Positions 18,655 through 29,409 are shown, counted from the stretch's first letter. The stretch is DNA of 64,000 nt from Clostridiales bacterium (GCA_021202555.1 JAJQCT010000032.1:1-64000), one strand, 5' to 3'. The notes: generated from the letters alone by a model not told the origin. Numbers and translations: made by a program.

Positions 18655-20952
18655 ATGACCGAAAAGGAGACTGCGGGATTTCTCATGACTGCCAAAAATA
18701 AAATTTTCGTCACCGCCGCTGCGGCGTCGGCGATTCTCGTGCTTTCGCTTATTTTTATATGCGGCACGGGAGTATTCGCCGCCGATTCAGGCACGCTGAG
18801 TGCGGCATCGGATACAATTCTCGCGGGGCTTCTTTCCTCGGAGAGCGAAATTGACATCGCGGAATATAACCTCTCCGCCGACGAGCTTCGCAGCATTGTG
18901 AGCAAGCTTATCGAGACGCACCCGGAGCTTTATTACGTAAGCACCGCGTATACGTATACATACGACGACGAGGACGTGAACATGACGATAACCTCGATGA
19001 CGCCGACGTACACGCTTTCGGGAGCGGAGCTTGCGGCTGCGGGAGCGGTCGTAGATGAGCTTATATCGGACATCATCTCAGGCGTGACGTCAAACATGAC
19101 GACAGTCGAAAAGCTTCTCGTCATACACGATTATCTTCTTCTCAACTACAGCTACGACTCGTCGGTGACAAATTATAATCTTTATCTTTTAGCGACGAAG
19201 GGGTCGGGCACCTGCGTCGCATATTCCCTTGCCGTAAAGGCTGCCTGCGACGAGCTTGGAATCGAATGCTCGTTTGCGACAAGCGAATCGATGAATCACG
19301 AATGGAACGTCGTGAAAATCGGCTCGTACTGGTATCATATGGATGTCGCGTGGGATGACGTTGTTCCCGATATGCCGGGGCGCGCGCTTCATAATTCGTT
19401 TCTCAAAAGCGATTCGGCTATTGTAACGGCGACAACGACGGAGCATACGGGCTGGGAATGCGATTACAGCTGCGATTCGACGCTTTACGATTCATACGTG
19501 TGGGATTCCGTCAACTCCCCATTCGTTTACGTCGGCGGCAGCTGGTATTCTGTCGATGCGTCCGAAAAGGAGCTTCGGATTTACGATTTTTCGGCGGGAA
19601 CATCGACTGCTGTCGCCTCAATTTCGGAAAAATGGCAGGTTTCCGGCTCGACAAACGTATATACTCTCGCCTATTCGGGCGTCGGCACATACGGCGGGTA
19701 CGTATATTATAACGATCCGACGACAATTTACTCATATAACGTGTCAACGGGTGTGTCAAGCGAGGTGATTTCACCCGACGTCGGCAGCTATTCAATTTAT
19801 TATTTCACCATATCGGAGAGCGGAACGCTCACATATTACCTCTCCGACGCACCGAACAAGAGCTATTCCTCATACGGCACAGTAGCGCTTTCGGAAATCT
19901 CCGCAACATACACCGTCACATACATGGTCGGCGGCGAGGTATACGCGACCGACACGTATTCCGAGGGCGACACGATAACACCGCCCGAGGATCCGACGTC
20001 CGATTCGGGTACATTCTCGCGCTGGGAATCCCTTCCCGAGACGATGCCGGCATATGACATTACAGTGACGGCAATTTTCACCTCCGCGGAGTGCGATCAC
20101 TCGGAAACGACGCTTTACACGATAACGGCTGCGACCTGCACGACTGACGGCGAGGCTGAAATCATCTGCTCGCTCTGCGGCGAGATTTTGGGGTATCAGA
20201 CAATCCCCGCATCCCACACGGAGGGAGAATGGGAAATCGTCACGGAGGCAACCTGCACCGCCACCGGCGAGCGCGTGAAAAAATGCACCGTCTGCGGGCA
20301 GACGCTTGAAACGGAGGTTATCGCCATGACGGCGCACACCTACGGCGACTGGGAGGTTGTCGATGGTGAGACGGTTCACGTCTGCACCGTCTGTGGCTAC
20401 ACCGAAACATACGCGGCGGCATCCGAAACGGAGGGAGTGACCGGCACATCGGACGGCACAGCAGACGATACGGCGGGCGGCACATCCTCCGACACGGGAG
20501 ATGCGGACGACGGCACGTCACGCGGAGTTTCCGCGGCGGCTGTTATTATATATATAATTGTGCTTATTGTCGTCGGGTGCGCTCTCGGCGCGGTGATTTA
20601 TTTCGCTATCAAGATGGACAAAAAACATTCAAATTCGCCGAAGTCGAATTTGAATGTAGCGAGTACGGCAAAGCCGTACTCGGGACATGGCGCTCAAAAT
20701 GAAGATACAGCGGCAGGGGATGAAACCGTCGTGTTCGATAAAGTAAGCTATTTAAATGGCATTCAAGGCGCTCAGAATGAAGATACAGGCGCGGCGGGGG
20801 ATAATACCGACACCGTTGTATATTCGGACATTGATGCAGCTCCCTCGCCAAAGAAAAGCGATGTCTCACCGTCAAAGACGTCCTCATCGACGACAACGTC
20901 CTCATCGACGTCAGAGACAATCTTTGACGACTGGACTGACGAGGAGCGCTGA
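18655..20952 (+). CDS. Transglutaminase-domain surface protein with InlB-B-like repeat, Cys-rich repeats and C-terminal TM
   Basis: Transglut core GTCVAYSLAVKAACDELGIECSFATSESMNHEWNVVKIGSYWYHMDVAWDD; TVTYMVGGEVYATDTYSEGDTITPPEDPTS; repeated CxxC; TM AAVIIYIIVLIVVGCALGAVIYFAIKMDKK. Start codon uncertain (18655 or 18685). Confidence 0.85.
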   Translation: MTEKETAGFLMTAKNKIFVTAAAASAILVLSLIFICGTGVFAADSGTLSAASDTILAGLLSSESEIDIAEYNLSADELRSIVSKLIETHPELYYVSTAYTYTYDDEDVNMTITSMTPTYTLSGAELAAAGAVVDELISDIISGVTSNMTTVEKLLVIHDYLLLNYSYDSSVTNYNLYLLATKGSGTCVAYSLAVKAACDELGIECSFATSESMNHEWNVVKIGSYWYHMDVAWDDVVPDMPGRALHNSFLKSDSAIVTATTTEHTGWECDYSCDSTLYDSYVWDSVNSPFVYVGGSWYSVDASEKELRIYDFSAGTSTAVASISEKWQVSGSTNVYTLAYSGVGTYGGYVYYNDPTTIYSYNVSTGVSSEVISPDVGSYSIYYFTISESGTLTYYLSDAPNKSYSSYGTVALSEISATYTVTYMVGGEVYATDTYSEGDTITPPEDPTSDSGTFSRWESLPETMPAYDITVTAIFTSAECDHSETTLYTITAATCTTDGEAEIICSLCGEILGYQTIPASHTEGEWEIVTEATCTATGERVKKCTVCGQTLETEVIAMTAHTYGDWEVVDGETVHVCTVCGYTETYAAASETEGVTGTSDGTADDTAGGTSSDTGDADDGTSRGVSAAAVIIYIIVLIVVGCALGAVIYFAIKMDKKHSNSPKSNLNVASTAKPYSGHGAQNEDTAAGDETVVFDKVSYLNGIQGAQNEDTGAAGDNTDTVVYSDIDAAPSPKKSDVSPSKTSSSTTTSSSTSETIFDDWTDEER
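20626..20682. repeat. Two perfect hairpins inside the transglutaminase CDS
   Basis: cattcaaattcg-ccgaagt-cgaatttgaatg (20626-20656) and cgagtacggc-aaa-gccgtactcg (20660-20682). Confidence 0.9.
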
Positions 20953-20958
20953 TGGCAA

Positions 20959-22215
20959 ATGGAAACACGCGATATGAAAAAGCCGGAGCTTCTCGCGCCC
21001 GCGGGAAATTTTGAAAAGCTTCGCGCCGTACTCGCGTTCGGCGCGGACGCAGCGTATCTTTCGGGCGAGCGCTTCGGAATGAGAGGTGCGGCGGGAAATT
21101 TCACGGCGGGGGAGCTTGAAGCCGCCGTAGAATACGCGCACGGTCTCGGTCGGCGAATATACGTAACCGTCAACACAATGCCGCACACGGACGAATACGC
21201 CGCCCTTCGCGAATACGCGAAATTTCTCGGCAAGATCGGCGCCGACGCGGCGATAGTATCGGATCTCGGCGTGCTTTCGCTCTTTCGCGACGCCGCGCCC
21301 GAGCTCGAGCTTCACATATCGACGCAGGCAAGCGTCGTTTCAGCCGCCGCCTGCCGCGCGTGGCACTCGCTCGGTGCAAAGCGCGTCGTTCTCGCGCGCG
21401 AGCTTACGCTTGAGGAAATACGCGAAATCCGCGAAAACGTGCCTGACGGGCTTGAGCTTGAGGCGTTCATTCACGGCTCGATGTGCATTGCCTACAGCGG
21501 GCGGTGTCTTTTGTCAAATTATTTCACGGGGCGCGACGCAAACCGCGGCGGGTGCGCGCAGCCGTGCCGCTGGAACTACAAAATGATAAGCGCCGCCGTC
21601 ACGGAGGAAAAGCGAGGAGGCACGGAAATCCCGATTGAGGAGCATCCGGAGGGGACGTTCGTCCTCGCCTCGCGGGACCTTTGCATGATTGAGCATATAC
21701 CCGAGCTTGTCGGCGCGGGGCTTGACAGTCTCAAAATCGAGGGGCGCGTCAAAAGCGCTTACTACGGTGCGGTGACCGCGAACGCATACAGAATCGCGCT
21801 TGACGGATACTTTGCCGACCCCGAGGGATATAAATTTGACGAGCGGCTGCTCTTTGAGCTTGAAAGCGTTTCCCACAGGGAATATTCGACGGGATTTTTC
21901 TTCCGGCGCCCGGGGGAGGACGCGAACACGGCGACAGCGGACGGATATATACGCGACAGGGCGTATATTGCCGTAACGGTTTCATATGATGAGGACACGG
22001 GGCGCGCCTTATTCCGCCAGAAAAACAAGCTCACGGAGGGCGAGGCGGTCGAGGTCGTGTCGCCGGGCAGCCTCGGCAAGAGATTTATCCCGACGGACAT
22101 GAGAAACGAGTCGGGAGACGCAATTTCATCGACGCCCCACCCGGGAATGCTCTGGTCGGCAAGCGTGCCGTTCCCGCTCTTTGCGGGAGACATCCTTCGC
22201 GGCGCGGGAAAATAA
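20959..22215 (+). CDS. Peptidase U32 family protein (TrhP-type tRNA hydroxylation protein-like)
   Basis: PELLAPAGNFEKLRAVLAFGADAAYLSGERFGMR, HGSMCIAYSGRCLLSNYFTGRDANRGGCAQPCRW. Confidence 0.95.
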   Translation: METRDMKKPELLAPAGNFEKLRAVLAFGADAAYLSGERFGMRGAAGNFTAGELEAAVEYAHGLGRRIYVTVNTMPHTDEYAALREYAKFLGKIGADAAIVSDLGVLSLFRDAAPELELHISTQASVVSAAACRAWHSLGAKRVVLARELTLEEIREIRENVPDGLELEAFIHGSMCIAYSGRCLLSNYFTGRDANRGGCAQPCRWNYKMISAAVTEEKRGGTEIPIEEHPEGTFVLASRDLCMIEHIPELVGAGLDSLKIEGRVKSAYYGAVTANAYRIALDGYFADPEGYKFDERLLFELESVSHREYSTGFFFRRPGEDANTATADGYIRDRAYIAVTVSYDEDTGRALFRQKNKLTEGEAVEVVSPGSLGKRFIPTDMRNESGDAISSTPHPGMLWSASVPFPLFAGDILRGAGK

Positions 22216-22249
22216 GCAAAATTTATAATACATATCTAAGGAGAGCGCT

Positions 22250-23080
22250 ATGCTTGAAATTTTGAAGGCGATATTTTTCGGAATCGTGCAGGGGATAACG
22301 GAATGGCTCCCCATTTCGTCAACGGGACACATGATTCTGCTCGACGAGTTCATCCACCTCGACGTTTCCGAGGATTTCATGGAGCTTTTCGAGGTGCTCA
22401 TACAGCTCGGCTCGATTATAGCAGTCCTCGTCGTCTACTTCACGAAGCTGAATCCATTTTCGCCAAAAAAAACGCCGAAGGAAAAGAAATCAACATGGCA
22501 TATGTGGATGTGCGTCATAGCGGGAGTAATCCCGTCGGCTGTCGCGGGTATTCTGCTCGACGACTGGTTCAACGAGCATTTCTACAATTGGTACACGGTC
22601 GCGGCGACGCTGATAATTTACGGGATTGCGTTTATCGTAATCGAGCGGCTCAACCGCGGGCGCGAATACAAAATCAATTCGCCCGAGGATATTGACATCA
22701 AAACGGCGCTTTTAATCGGCTGCTTTCAGGTTCTGGCGATTATACCCGGCACCTCGCGCTCCGGCTCGACGATAATAGGCGCTATGCTTCTCGGCACATC
22801 GCGCACGGCGGCGGCTGAATTTTCGTTTTTCATGGCGATTCCGACAATGCTCGGCGCATCGCTCTTAAAGGGCGTGAAAATTCTCGCGATTGACGGGCTT
22901 GCCGTCACGGCAAACGAATGGCTGCTTTTAGCCGTCGCGTCAGTCGTCGCGTTCCTCGTCTCCCTCGCGGTGATTAAATTCCTCGTCGGATTTGTGAGAC
23001 GTCATTCGTTCTCGTCCTTCGGCGTATACCGCATTATTCTGGGAGCAGCGGTGATTATATATTTTGCGATAGTTTCTTGA
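22250..23080 (+). CDS. uppP: Undecaprenyl-diphosphatase
   Basis: ILKAIFFGIVQGITEWLPISSTGHMILLDEF, IPGTSRSGSTIIGAMLLG. Confidence 0.97.
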   Translation: MLEILKAIFFGIVQGITEWLPISSTGHMILLDEFIHLDVSEDFMELFEVLIQLGSIIAVLVVYFTKLNPFSPKKTPKEKKSTWHMWMCVIAGVIPSAVAGILLDDWFNEHFYNWYTVAATLIIYGIAFIVIERLNRGREYKINSPEDIDIKTALLIGCFQVLAIIPGTSRSGSTIIGAMLLGTSRTAAAEFSFFMAIPTMLGASLLKGVKILAIDGLAVTANEWLLLAVASVVAFLVSLAVIKFLVGFVRRHSFSSFGVYRIILGAAVIIYFAIVS

Positions 23081-23115
23081 TTTGATTCTCGATTTCTGAA
23101 GGGGTTTGATTTGAA

Positions 23116-23922
23116 ATGAAAAATGGTACGGATTTATTTTCGCTTGAAGGCAAGGTTGCGCTGGTGACGGGCGTGTGCTACGGCATCGGGTTTGCCGTCG
23201 CTGGGGCGCTCGCGGACGCGGGCGCGAAAATCGCGTTCAATTCGCGCCATGAGGACGCGGTGGCGCGCGCGGCAGAGGATTACGCCGCCGCCGGCATTGA
23301 TGCGTTCGGCGTCGTCGCCGACGTGACGGATGAGGTTGACGCGAACCGGCTTGTAGGCGCTGTCGCCGAAAAGCTCGGCGAGATTGACATTCTCGTAAAC
23401 AATGCGGGGATAATAAAGCGCATTCCCATGCACGAAATGTCGGCGGACGAATTCCGCGAGGTGGTCGACATTGACCTTGTGGGTCCGTTTATAATGTCAA
23501 AGGCGGTGCTGCCGTCAATGATGCGCCGCGGCGGGGGAAAGATTATCAATATATGCTCCATGATGAGCGAATTCGGGCGTGAAACGGTCTCCGCATACGC
23601 CTCCGCGAAGGGAGGACTTAAAATGCTCACGCGCAATATCGCCTCCGAATACGGGGAATACAATATTCAGTGCAACGGCATAGGTCCCGGCTATATCGCG
23701 ACGCCGCAGACCGCTCCTCTGCGCGAGCGCCAGCCGAACGGCGAGCGCCATCCGTTTGATTCGTTTATCGTCTCAAAAACGCCGGCGGGCAGATGGGGTA
23801 CGCCCGACGACCTCATGGGGACGGCGGTATTCCTCGCATCCCCCGCGTCCGATTTTGTCAACGGGCAGATACTCTATGTTGACGGCGGCATATCTGCTTA
23901 TATCGGAAAGCAGCCAAAATAA
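23116..23922 (+). CDS. SDR-family oxidoreductase (gluconate 5-dehydrogenase-like)
   Basis: LEGKVALVTGVCYGIGFAVAGALADAGAKIAFNSR, NNAGIIKR, YASAKGGLKMLTRNIASEY. Confidence 0.9.
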   Translation: MKNGTDLFSLEGKVALVTGVCYGIGFAVAGALADAGAKIAFNSRHEDAVARAAEDYAAAGIDAFGVVADVTDEVDANRLVGAVAEKLGEIDILVNNAGIIKRIPMHEMSADEFREVVDIDLVGPFIMSKAVLPSMMRRGGGKIINICSMMSEFGRETVSAYASAKGGLKMLTRNIASEYGEYNIQCNGIGPGYIATPQTAPLRERQPNGERHPFDSFIVSKTPAGRWGTPDDLMGTAVFLASPASDFVNGQILYVDGGISAYIGKQPK

Positions 23923-24019
23923 TAGAGGACATACCGGCGTATGTCCGCCGAAAAATATGTCTTTCTCAGTCTCCAATTTTTTTGAGCGATTTTGAAGGAA
24001 AGATTGTGCAAATTTGCCC

Positions 24020-24048
24020 TTTACAAATTCGGGTTGAAGTGGTACAAT
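24020..24048 (+). promoter_or_regulatory. SigmaA-type promoter upstream of the MATE-kinase gene
   Basis: TTTACA-N17-TACAAT. Confidence 0.7.
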
Positions 24049-24086
24049 ATAGAGCGTACAATAAAGTACATAATATGGCAACAACG

Positions 24087-24147
24087 ACACACGTAGTGCT
24101 TTGCACGTAAATCTGATTACGGTACAAAGCTTCGCGTGTGTTTTTTT
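24087..24147 (+). terminator. Intrinsic terminator/attenuator in the 5' leader of the MATE-kinase gene
   Basis: acacacgtagtgctttgcacgtaaatc / gattacggtacaaagcttcgcgtgtgt imperfect stem followed by TTTTTTT, located between promoter and RBS. Confidence 0.7.
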
Positions 24148-24170
24148 GCGCGCAAAAAGGAGAATTATTT

Positions 24171-26159
24171 ATGCAGGAACAAGGCTATCTGGGAACCGAA
24201 AAGACTTCAAAGCTGCTGCGGCAGTTCGCGATTCCCTGTATTTGCTCTCTCATCATTTCGTGTCTTTACAATCTGGTTGACCAGATTTTCGTCGGAAATG
24301 GTGTGGGCTATCTCGGCAACGCCGCGACGGGAGTTGTATTTCCGATAACTGTCGTCGGATGGGGCGTATCGCTTCTTTTCGGCGACGGCGCCGCCGCCGC
24401 GCTGAGCGTTTCGCTCGGGCGAAATGAAACAAAGGACATCCACAGAATTGTCGGAAACGCGATTTTCGGCTCGTTTTTCTGCGGGCTTGTCATTATCGGC
24501 GTAAGCTACATCATGGGCGACACGCTTTTGCTCTTAATCGGGGCGACAGACGCGAATCTTTCGCTTGCGCATGACTACGGCTTCATTATATACGCGATGA
24601 TGCCGCTGGCGCTTGTGCAGAACACGCTTGCGTCAATCATTCGCGCGGACGGAAGCCCGCGATACGCGATGGGTGCGATGTTTGCCGGCGCGATTATAAA
24701 CATTGTCGGCGACCCTGTTGCGATTTTCGTGCTGGATTTGGGGATAAAGGGCGCGGCATACGCTACAATTATAGGTCAGTTTGTGAGCTTTCTGATATGC
24801 GCCGCGTATCTGACGAGAAGCAAAACCTTCAAAATATCGCGCACAAGCTTCATTCCGAGCGCAGCATCCTTAAAGCGGATTGCCTCTCTCGGCACCTCGA
24901 GCTTCCTGACGCAGTTCAGCATAGTTGTAATCACAGTTGTAAACAACATACTTCTTGTCAGCTACGGCGCAGAATCAATTTACGGCGCGGATATTCCGCT
25001 TGCGGCGTTCGTCGTGATTATGAAGCTTTTCCAGATAGTTTTGAATATCGCTATAGGAATTGCCGCGGGCGCGCAGCCCATTGTAGGCTACAATTACGGT
25101 GCGCGCAAATACAAGAGGGTAAGGGAGCTGCTGAAGCTGACAGTTGCATGGACTGCCGTCATATGCCTCTTTTGTACGGTGCTTTTTGAGGCGATTCCGG
25201 GCGTGTTTATCAGCATTTTCGGCGTTGACAGCGAGCTTTATATGGAGTTTGCGACGCTTTGTCTCAGAATTTATCTCTCGCTCATCGTTCTCACCTGTGT
25301 TCAGAAGGTGTCGGCTATATTCTTACAGTCGATAGGTCATGCAAAATCGGCGGCTCCGCTGTCTGTTCTGCGCGACGCGCTTTTGGTGGTATTTTCGCTC
25401 ATTCTTCCCGTTTATTTCGGCGTGACGGGCGTGTTCTGGGCAGCGCCCGCAGCGGATATTATCGCCGCCGTCATCACCGCTGCTGTAATGATTCGCCTCT
25501 GGCGTCAGCTTTCGGCGGCAGACGATGCTGACGGCGCATCGGAAAGCTCGGTTTCGGAGGTTGCAAAGCCCGACCGAAAGGGCGTTATCCTCACGATTTC
25601 CCGCGAGCACGGCTCATGCGGCAAGCACATAGGTCAGCTTGTCGCCGAGAGGCTCGGCGTGCCGTGCTACTATAAGGAGATGATAGCGGTAGCGGCAAAG
25701 GAAAGCGGTCTTTCGGAGGAGTTCATCTCAAATATCAACTCAAACGAAAACGCGGTGATGAGGGAGCTTTATTTAAGCTCGGATGCGGTCAGCATGGCGA
25801 TTACGGCGCAGGATAAGGCAATCAAGCAGATTGCGGATATGGGCTCGTGCGTTATTGTCGGGCGTGCCGCGGATTATGTATTGAGAAACAATGAAAATGT
25901 CGTCCGCGTGTTCATATACGCGCCGTCGGAATACAGAGCGGGCAACGTAATGAAAATGTACGGCGACACGCATGAGGAGGCTCTTAAAAATATTGCCGCG
26001 TCAGATGCCGCAAGAGGCGCATATTATAAGAACATTTCCGGCAAGCAGTGGGGAGACATTCACGAATATGAGCTTTGCATTGACAGCTCCATAGGAGACG
26101 AGGCGGCGGCTGATCTGATTTTCACATATATAAAAGGCAAGGTCGCTCATACGGCATAA
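24171..26159 (+). CDS. MATE-family efflux transporter fused to C-terminal cytidylate-kinase-like domain
   Basis: 12-TM MATE body then GVILTISREHGSCGKHIGQLVAERLGVPCYYKEMI...GSCVIVGRAADYVL (Cytidylate_kin2-like P-loop). Confidence 0.9.
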   Translation: MQEQGYLGTEKTSKLLRQFAIPCICSLIISCLYNLVDQIFVGNGVGYLGNAATGVVFPITVVGWGVSLLFGDGAAAALSVSLGRNETKDIHRIVGNAIFGSFFCGLVIIGVSYIMGDTLLLLIGATDANLSLAHDYGFIIYAMMPLALVQNTLASIIRADGSPRYAMGAMFAGAIINIVGDPVAIFVLDLGIKGAAYATIIGQFVSFLICAAYLTRSKTFKISRTSFIPSAASLKRIASLGTSSFLTQFSIVVITVVNNILLVSYGAESIYGADIPLAAFVVIMKLFQIVLNIAIGIAAGAQPIVGYNYGARKYKRVRELLKLTVAWTAVICLFCTVLFEAIPGVFISIFGVDSELYMEFATLCLRIYLSLIVLTCVQKVSAIFLQSIGHAKSAAPLSVLRDALLVVFSLILPVYFGVTGVFWAAPAADIIAAVITAAVMIRLWRQLSAADDADGASESSVSEVAKPDRKGVILTISREHGSCGKHIGQLVAERLGVPCYYKEMIAVAAKESGLSEEFISNINSNENAVMRELYLSSDAVSMAITAQDKAIKQIADMGSCVIVGRAADYVLRNNENVVRVFIYAPSEYRAGNVMKMYGDTHEEALKNIAASDAARGAYYKNISGKQWGDIHEYELCIDSSIGDEAAADLIFTYIKGKVAHTA

Positions 26160-26175
26160 AGGCATAATACAAGAG

Positions 26176-26209
26176 AAAAATCCGCATTCCACATGGGTGC
26201 GGATTTTTT
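26176..26209 (+). terminator. Intrinsic terminator after the MATE-kinase gene
   Basis: aaaaatccgcattccacatgggtgcggatttttt. Confidence 0.85.
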
Positions 26210-26241
26210 GCTTTCATTTTCACATTTTGAAAATGAAAGCC

Positions 26242-26270
26242 TTGACAGATTAAAATCGATGTGCTATAAT
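26242..26270 (+). promoter_or_regulatory. Perfect consensus sigmaA promoter
   Basis: TTGACA-N17-TATAAT. Confidence 0.85.
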
Positions 26271-26317
26271 AAACTTGAAAATAAAAATTTGAGTTAATTT
26301 CGAGGAGAAAAAGCTCC

Positions 26318-26377
26318 ATGAAAGATGTTTTTGAAATTGTACCGCATCATATTCTCGAGCTTTTTCCCTGCGCATGA
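26318..26377 (+). CDS. Candidate 19-aa leader peptide MKDVFEIVPHHILELFPCA
   Basis: Purine-rich RBS-like gaggagaaa upstream; stop codon sits in the left arm of an 11-bp hairpin (26370-26402). Confidence 0.35.
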   Translation: MKDVFEIVPHHILELFPCA

Positions 26378-26459
26378 ATCACGGGCGCGGGGATTCATGC
26401 GCGAAAACGGCGAGCCGCCGCTGAATGACTGAAAATATGATGACATAAAGGAGAATATC

Positions 26460-27020
26460 ATGAATAAATCTCAAAAAATCGCTTTTATTGTTCTTGCCGC
26501 TATTACTATATTACCCGTGTTGTTGTCAGCTTTTTATTTGTCATCACAATGGGAGCAATGGGGTACCGGTGACGACGGCAAATGGGCTTTCGTTGCGCTT
26601 GCTCTTTACTTAATTTCGGGCATTGTGATAACCATATTATGGCTTTCGGTTTGTCACGATATTTTATATTATCTTGCTGATAAATCAAGAAAAATTGTGT
26701 GCTACACCGTTTTTCATATAGTTTCGACGACCTTATCGTCGCTGCTGTTTGTCTGGTGTATCTACGCACTTAACGAGCTTGATTTAATTCGGCTTGGAGA
26801 TTTGATTACTTCATTATTTCGTATGTTATTTGGCGCTATCGGATCTCCAAATGCGTTGGGCGGTGCATTTATGATTTTGTTAGCTCCATTGTCTTTTGTG
26901 GTTTTGATAGCTTCCAAGCTGGCACACTTCATCATCTGGCTTACACGCCGCAGCATAAAGACGCGCAAAATTGTAAAAGCATACGAAGCCGAACACGCAT
27001 CCGATTCCTGTCAGTTATAA
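26460..27020 (+). CDS. Hypothetical polytopic membrane protein
   Basis: RBS aaaggag; 186 aa, four hydrophobic segments. Confidence 0.75.
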   Translation: MNKSQKIAFIVLAAITILPVLLSAFYLSSQWEQWGTGDDGKWAFVALALYLISGIVITILWLSVCHDILYYLADKSRKIVCYTVFHIVSTTLSSLLFVWCIYALNELDLIRLGDLITSLFRMLFGAIGSPNALGGAFMILLAPLSFVVLIASKLAHFIIWLTRRSIKTRKIVKAYEAEHASDSCQL

Positions 27021-27073
27021 TCCCATCGCATCATAACCCCATCGCCGGTAAGGGGGTAAGGAGGTAAATCGCA

Positions 27074-27514
27074 ATGAAAAAAAGTACAGTAAAATCAGCT
27101 TTTGTAGCTGTTTTGCTTATCACATTAGTATGCATGGTAATTTTTGCTTATATTGACAAGTCAAATGGCAAAGCAATTTTAGGCAACGATTATTACAAAC
27201 CGCTCGGAAGAGGGTTTGACTATTTTATTTATTTTCTCATAACGCTTCCGATTATTTTGCTTGAAACTGTCGCTTATCAGGCGGCATCCTGCTTCTTCAT
27301 TTGTAAGCCGTCTTACAAATCGAGCCGGTTTTTTGTCGCCGTCCTTCTTGTGCTTTCCGCCGCCGAAATTATAAGCGTAATTCTCGGAATCGCTGTCAAC
27401 GAAAGCTTTTTGCTTGTGATGTTTTTAACTATGCCTGTTATGCTCTTCGTCGAGCTTGCGTATTTCATCACATGGCTGAAGCTCACCATACAAAAGAAAA
27501 AGGCGGCGCGGTAA
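27074..27514 (+). CDS. Hypothetical polytopic membrane protein
   Basis: RBS aaggaggt; 146 aa, three to four hydrophobic segments. Confidence 0.75.
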   Translation: MKKSTVKSAFVAVLLITLVCMVIFAYIDKSNGKAILGNDYYKPLGRGFDYFIYFLITLPIILLETVAYQAASCFFICKPSYKSSRFFVAVLLVLSAAEIISVILGIAVNESFLLVMFLTMPVMLFVELAYFITWLKLTIQKKKAAR

Positions 27515-27534
27515 TTCATGCGCGAATACATAAA

Positions 27535-27578
27535 AAAATGAAAGACCGCAGTTTGCAGCTGCGCTCTTTCATTTTTTA
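27535..27578. terminator. Bidirectional terminator between convergent genes
   Basis: aaaatgaaagaccgcag tttgcag ctgcgctctttcatttttt. Confidence 0.85.
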
Positions 27579-27991
27579 TAATTTCTGTTCGCCTTTATTC
27601 TTGTAAGCGCGCGGGAAAGCTTTGCGGATGCCGCGCGGAATTCAAGCCCGCTCCGGCTTCGTTTCAGCTCCTCTTCCGCCTCGGCAGCGCTTCTCTCTGC
27701 GCGCAGAACGTCTATATCCGCGGGATGCTCCGCCGATTCAACAAGAATCAGCACATCCCCGTCCGACACCTTCACCACGCCGTCCGACACCGCCGCATGA
27801 AACACATCCCCGTCGGGCGTGCGGTATGACAAAATCCCGGGCGCGACCGCAGCCGCCATATTCGCGTGACCCGCCATAATCCCGTATTTGCCGTCGGGAC
27901 AGGTCACGGTGACTGACGACGCCTCGCCGTTATAAAAAATCCTGTCCGCCGCGATTATGCGCAGCGGAAACGTATACGCTCGCTCTGCCAT
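27569..27991 (-). CDS. atpC: F1 ATP synthase epsilon subunit
   Basis: FPLRIIAADRIFYNGEASSVTVTCPDGKYGIMAGHANMAAAVAPGILSY; last gene of the atp operon. Confidence 0.95.
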   Translation of the reverse strand: MAERAYTFPLRIIAADRIFYNGEASSVTVTCPDGKYGIMAGHANMAAAVAPGILSYRTPDGDVFHAAVSDGVVKVSDGDVLILVESAEHPADIDVLRAERSAAEAEEELKRSRSGLEFRAASAKLSRALTRIKANRNYKK

Positions 27992-27993
27992 CG

Positions 27994-29409
<1,416 letters not shown>

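Noticed and set aside
18480-18905. 141-aa minus-strand ORF with repeated NQCFTLH
   Set aside because: The peptide repeat is the translation of the 21-bp palindromic tandem repeat; it overlaps the transglutaminase gene antisense and lacks an RBS.
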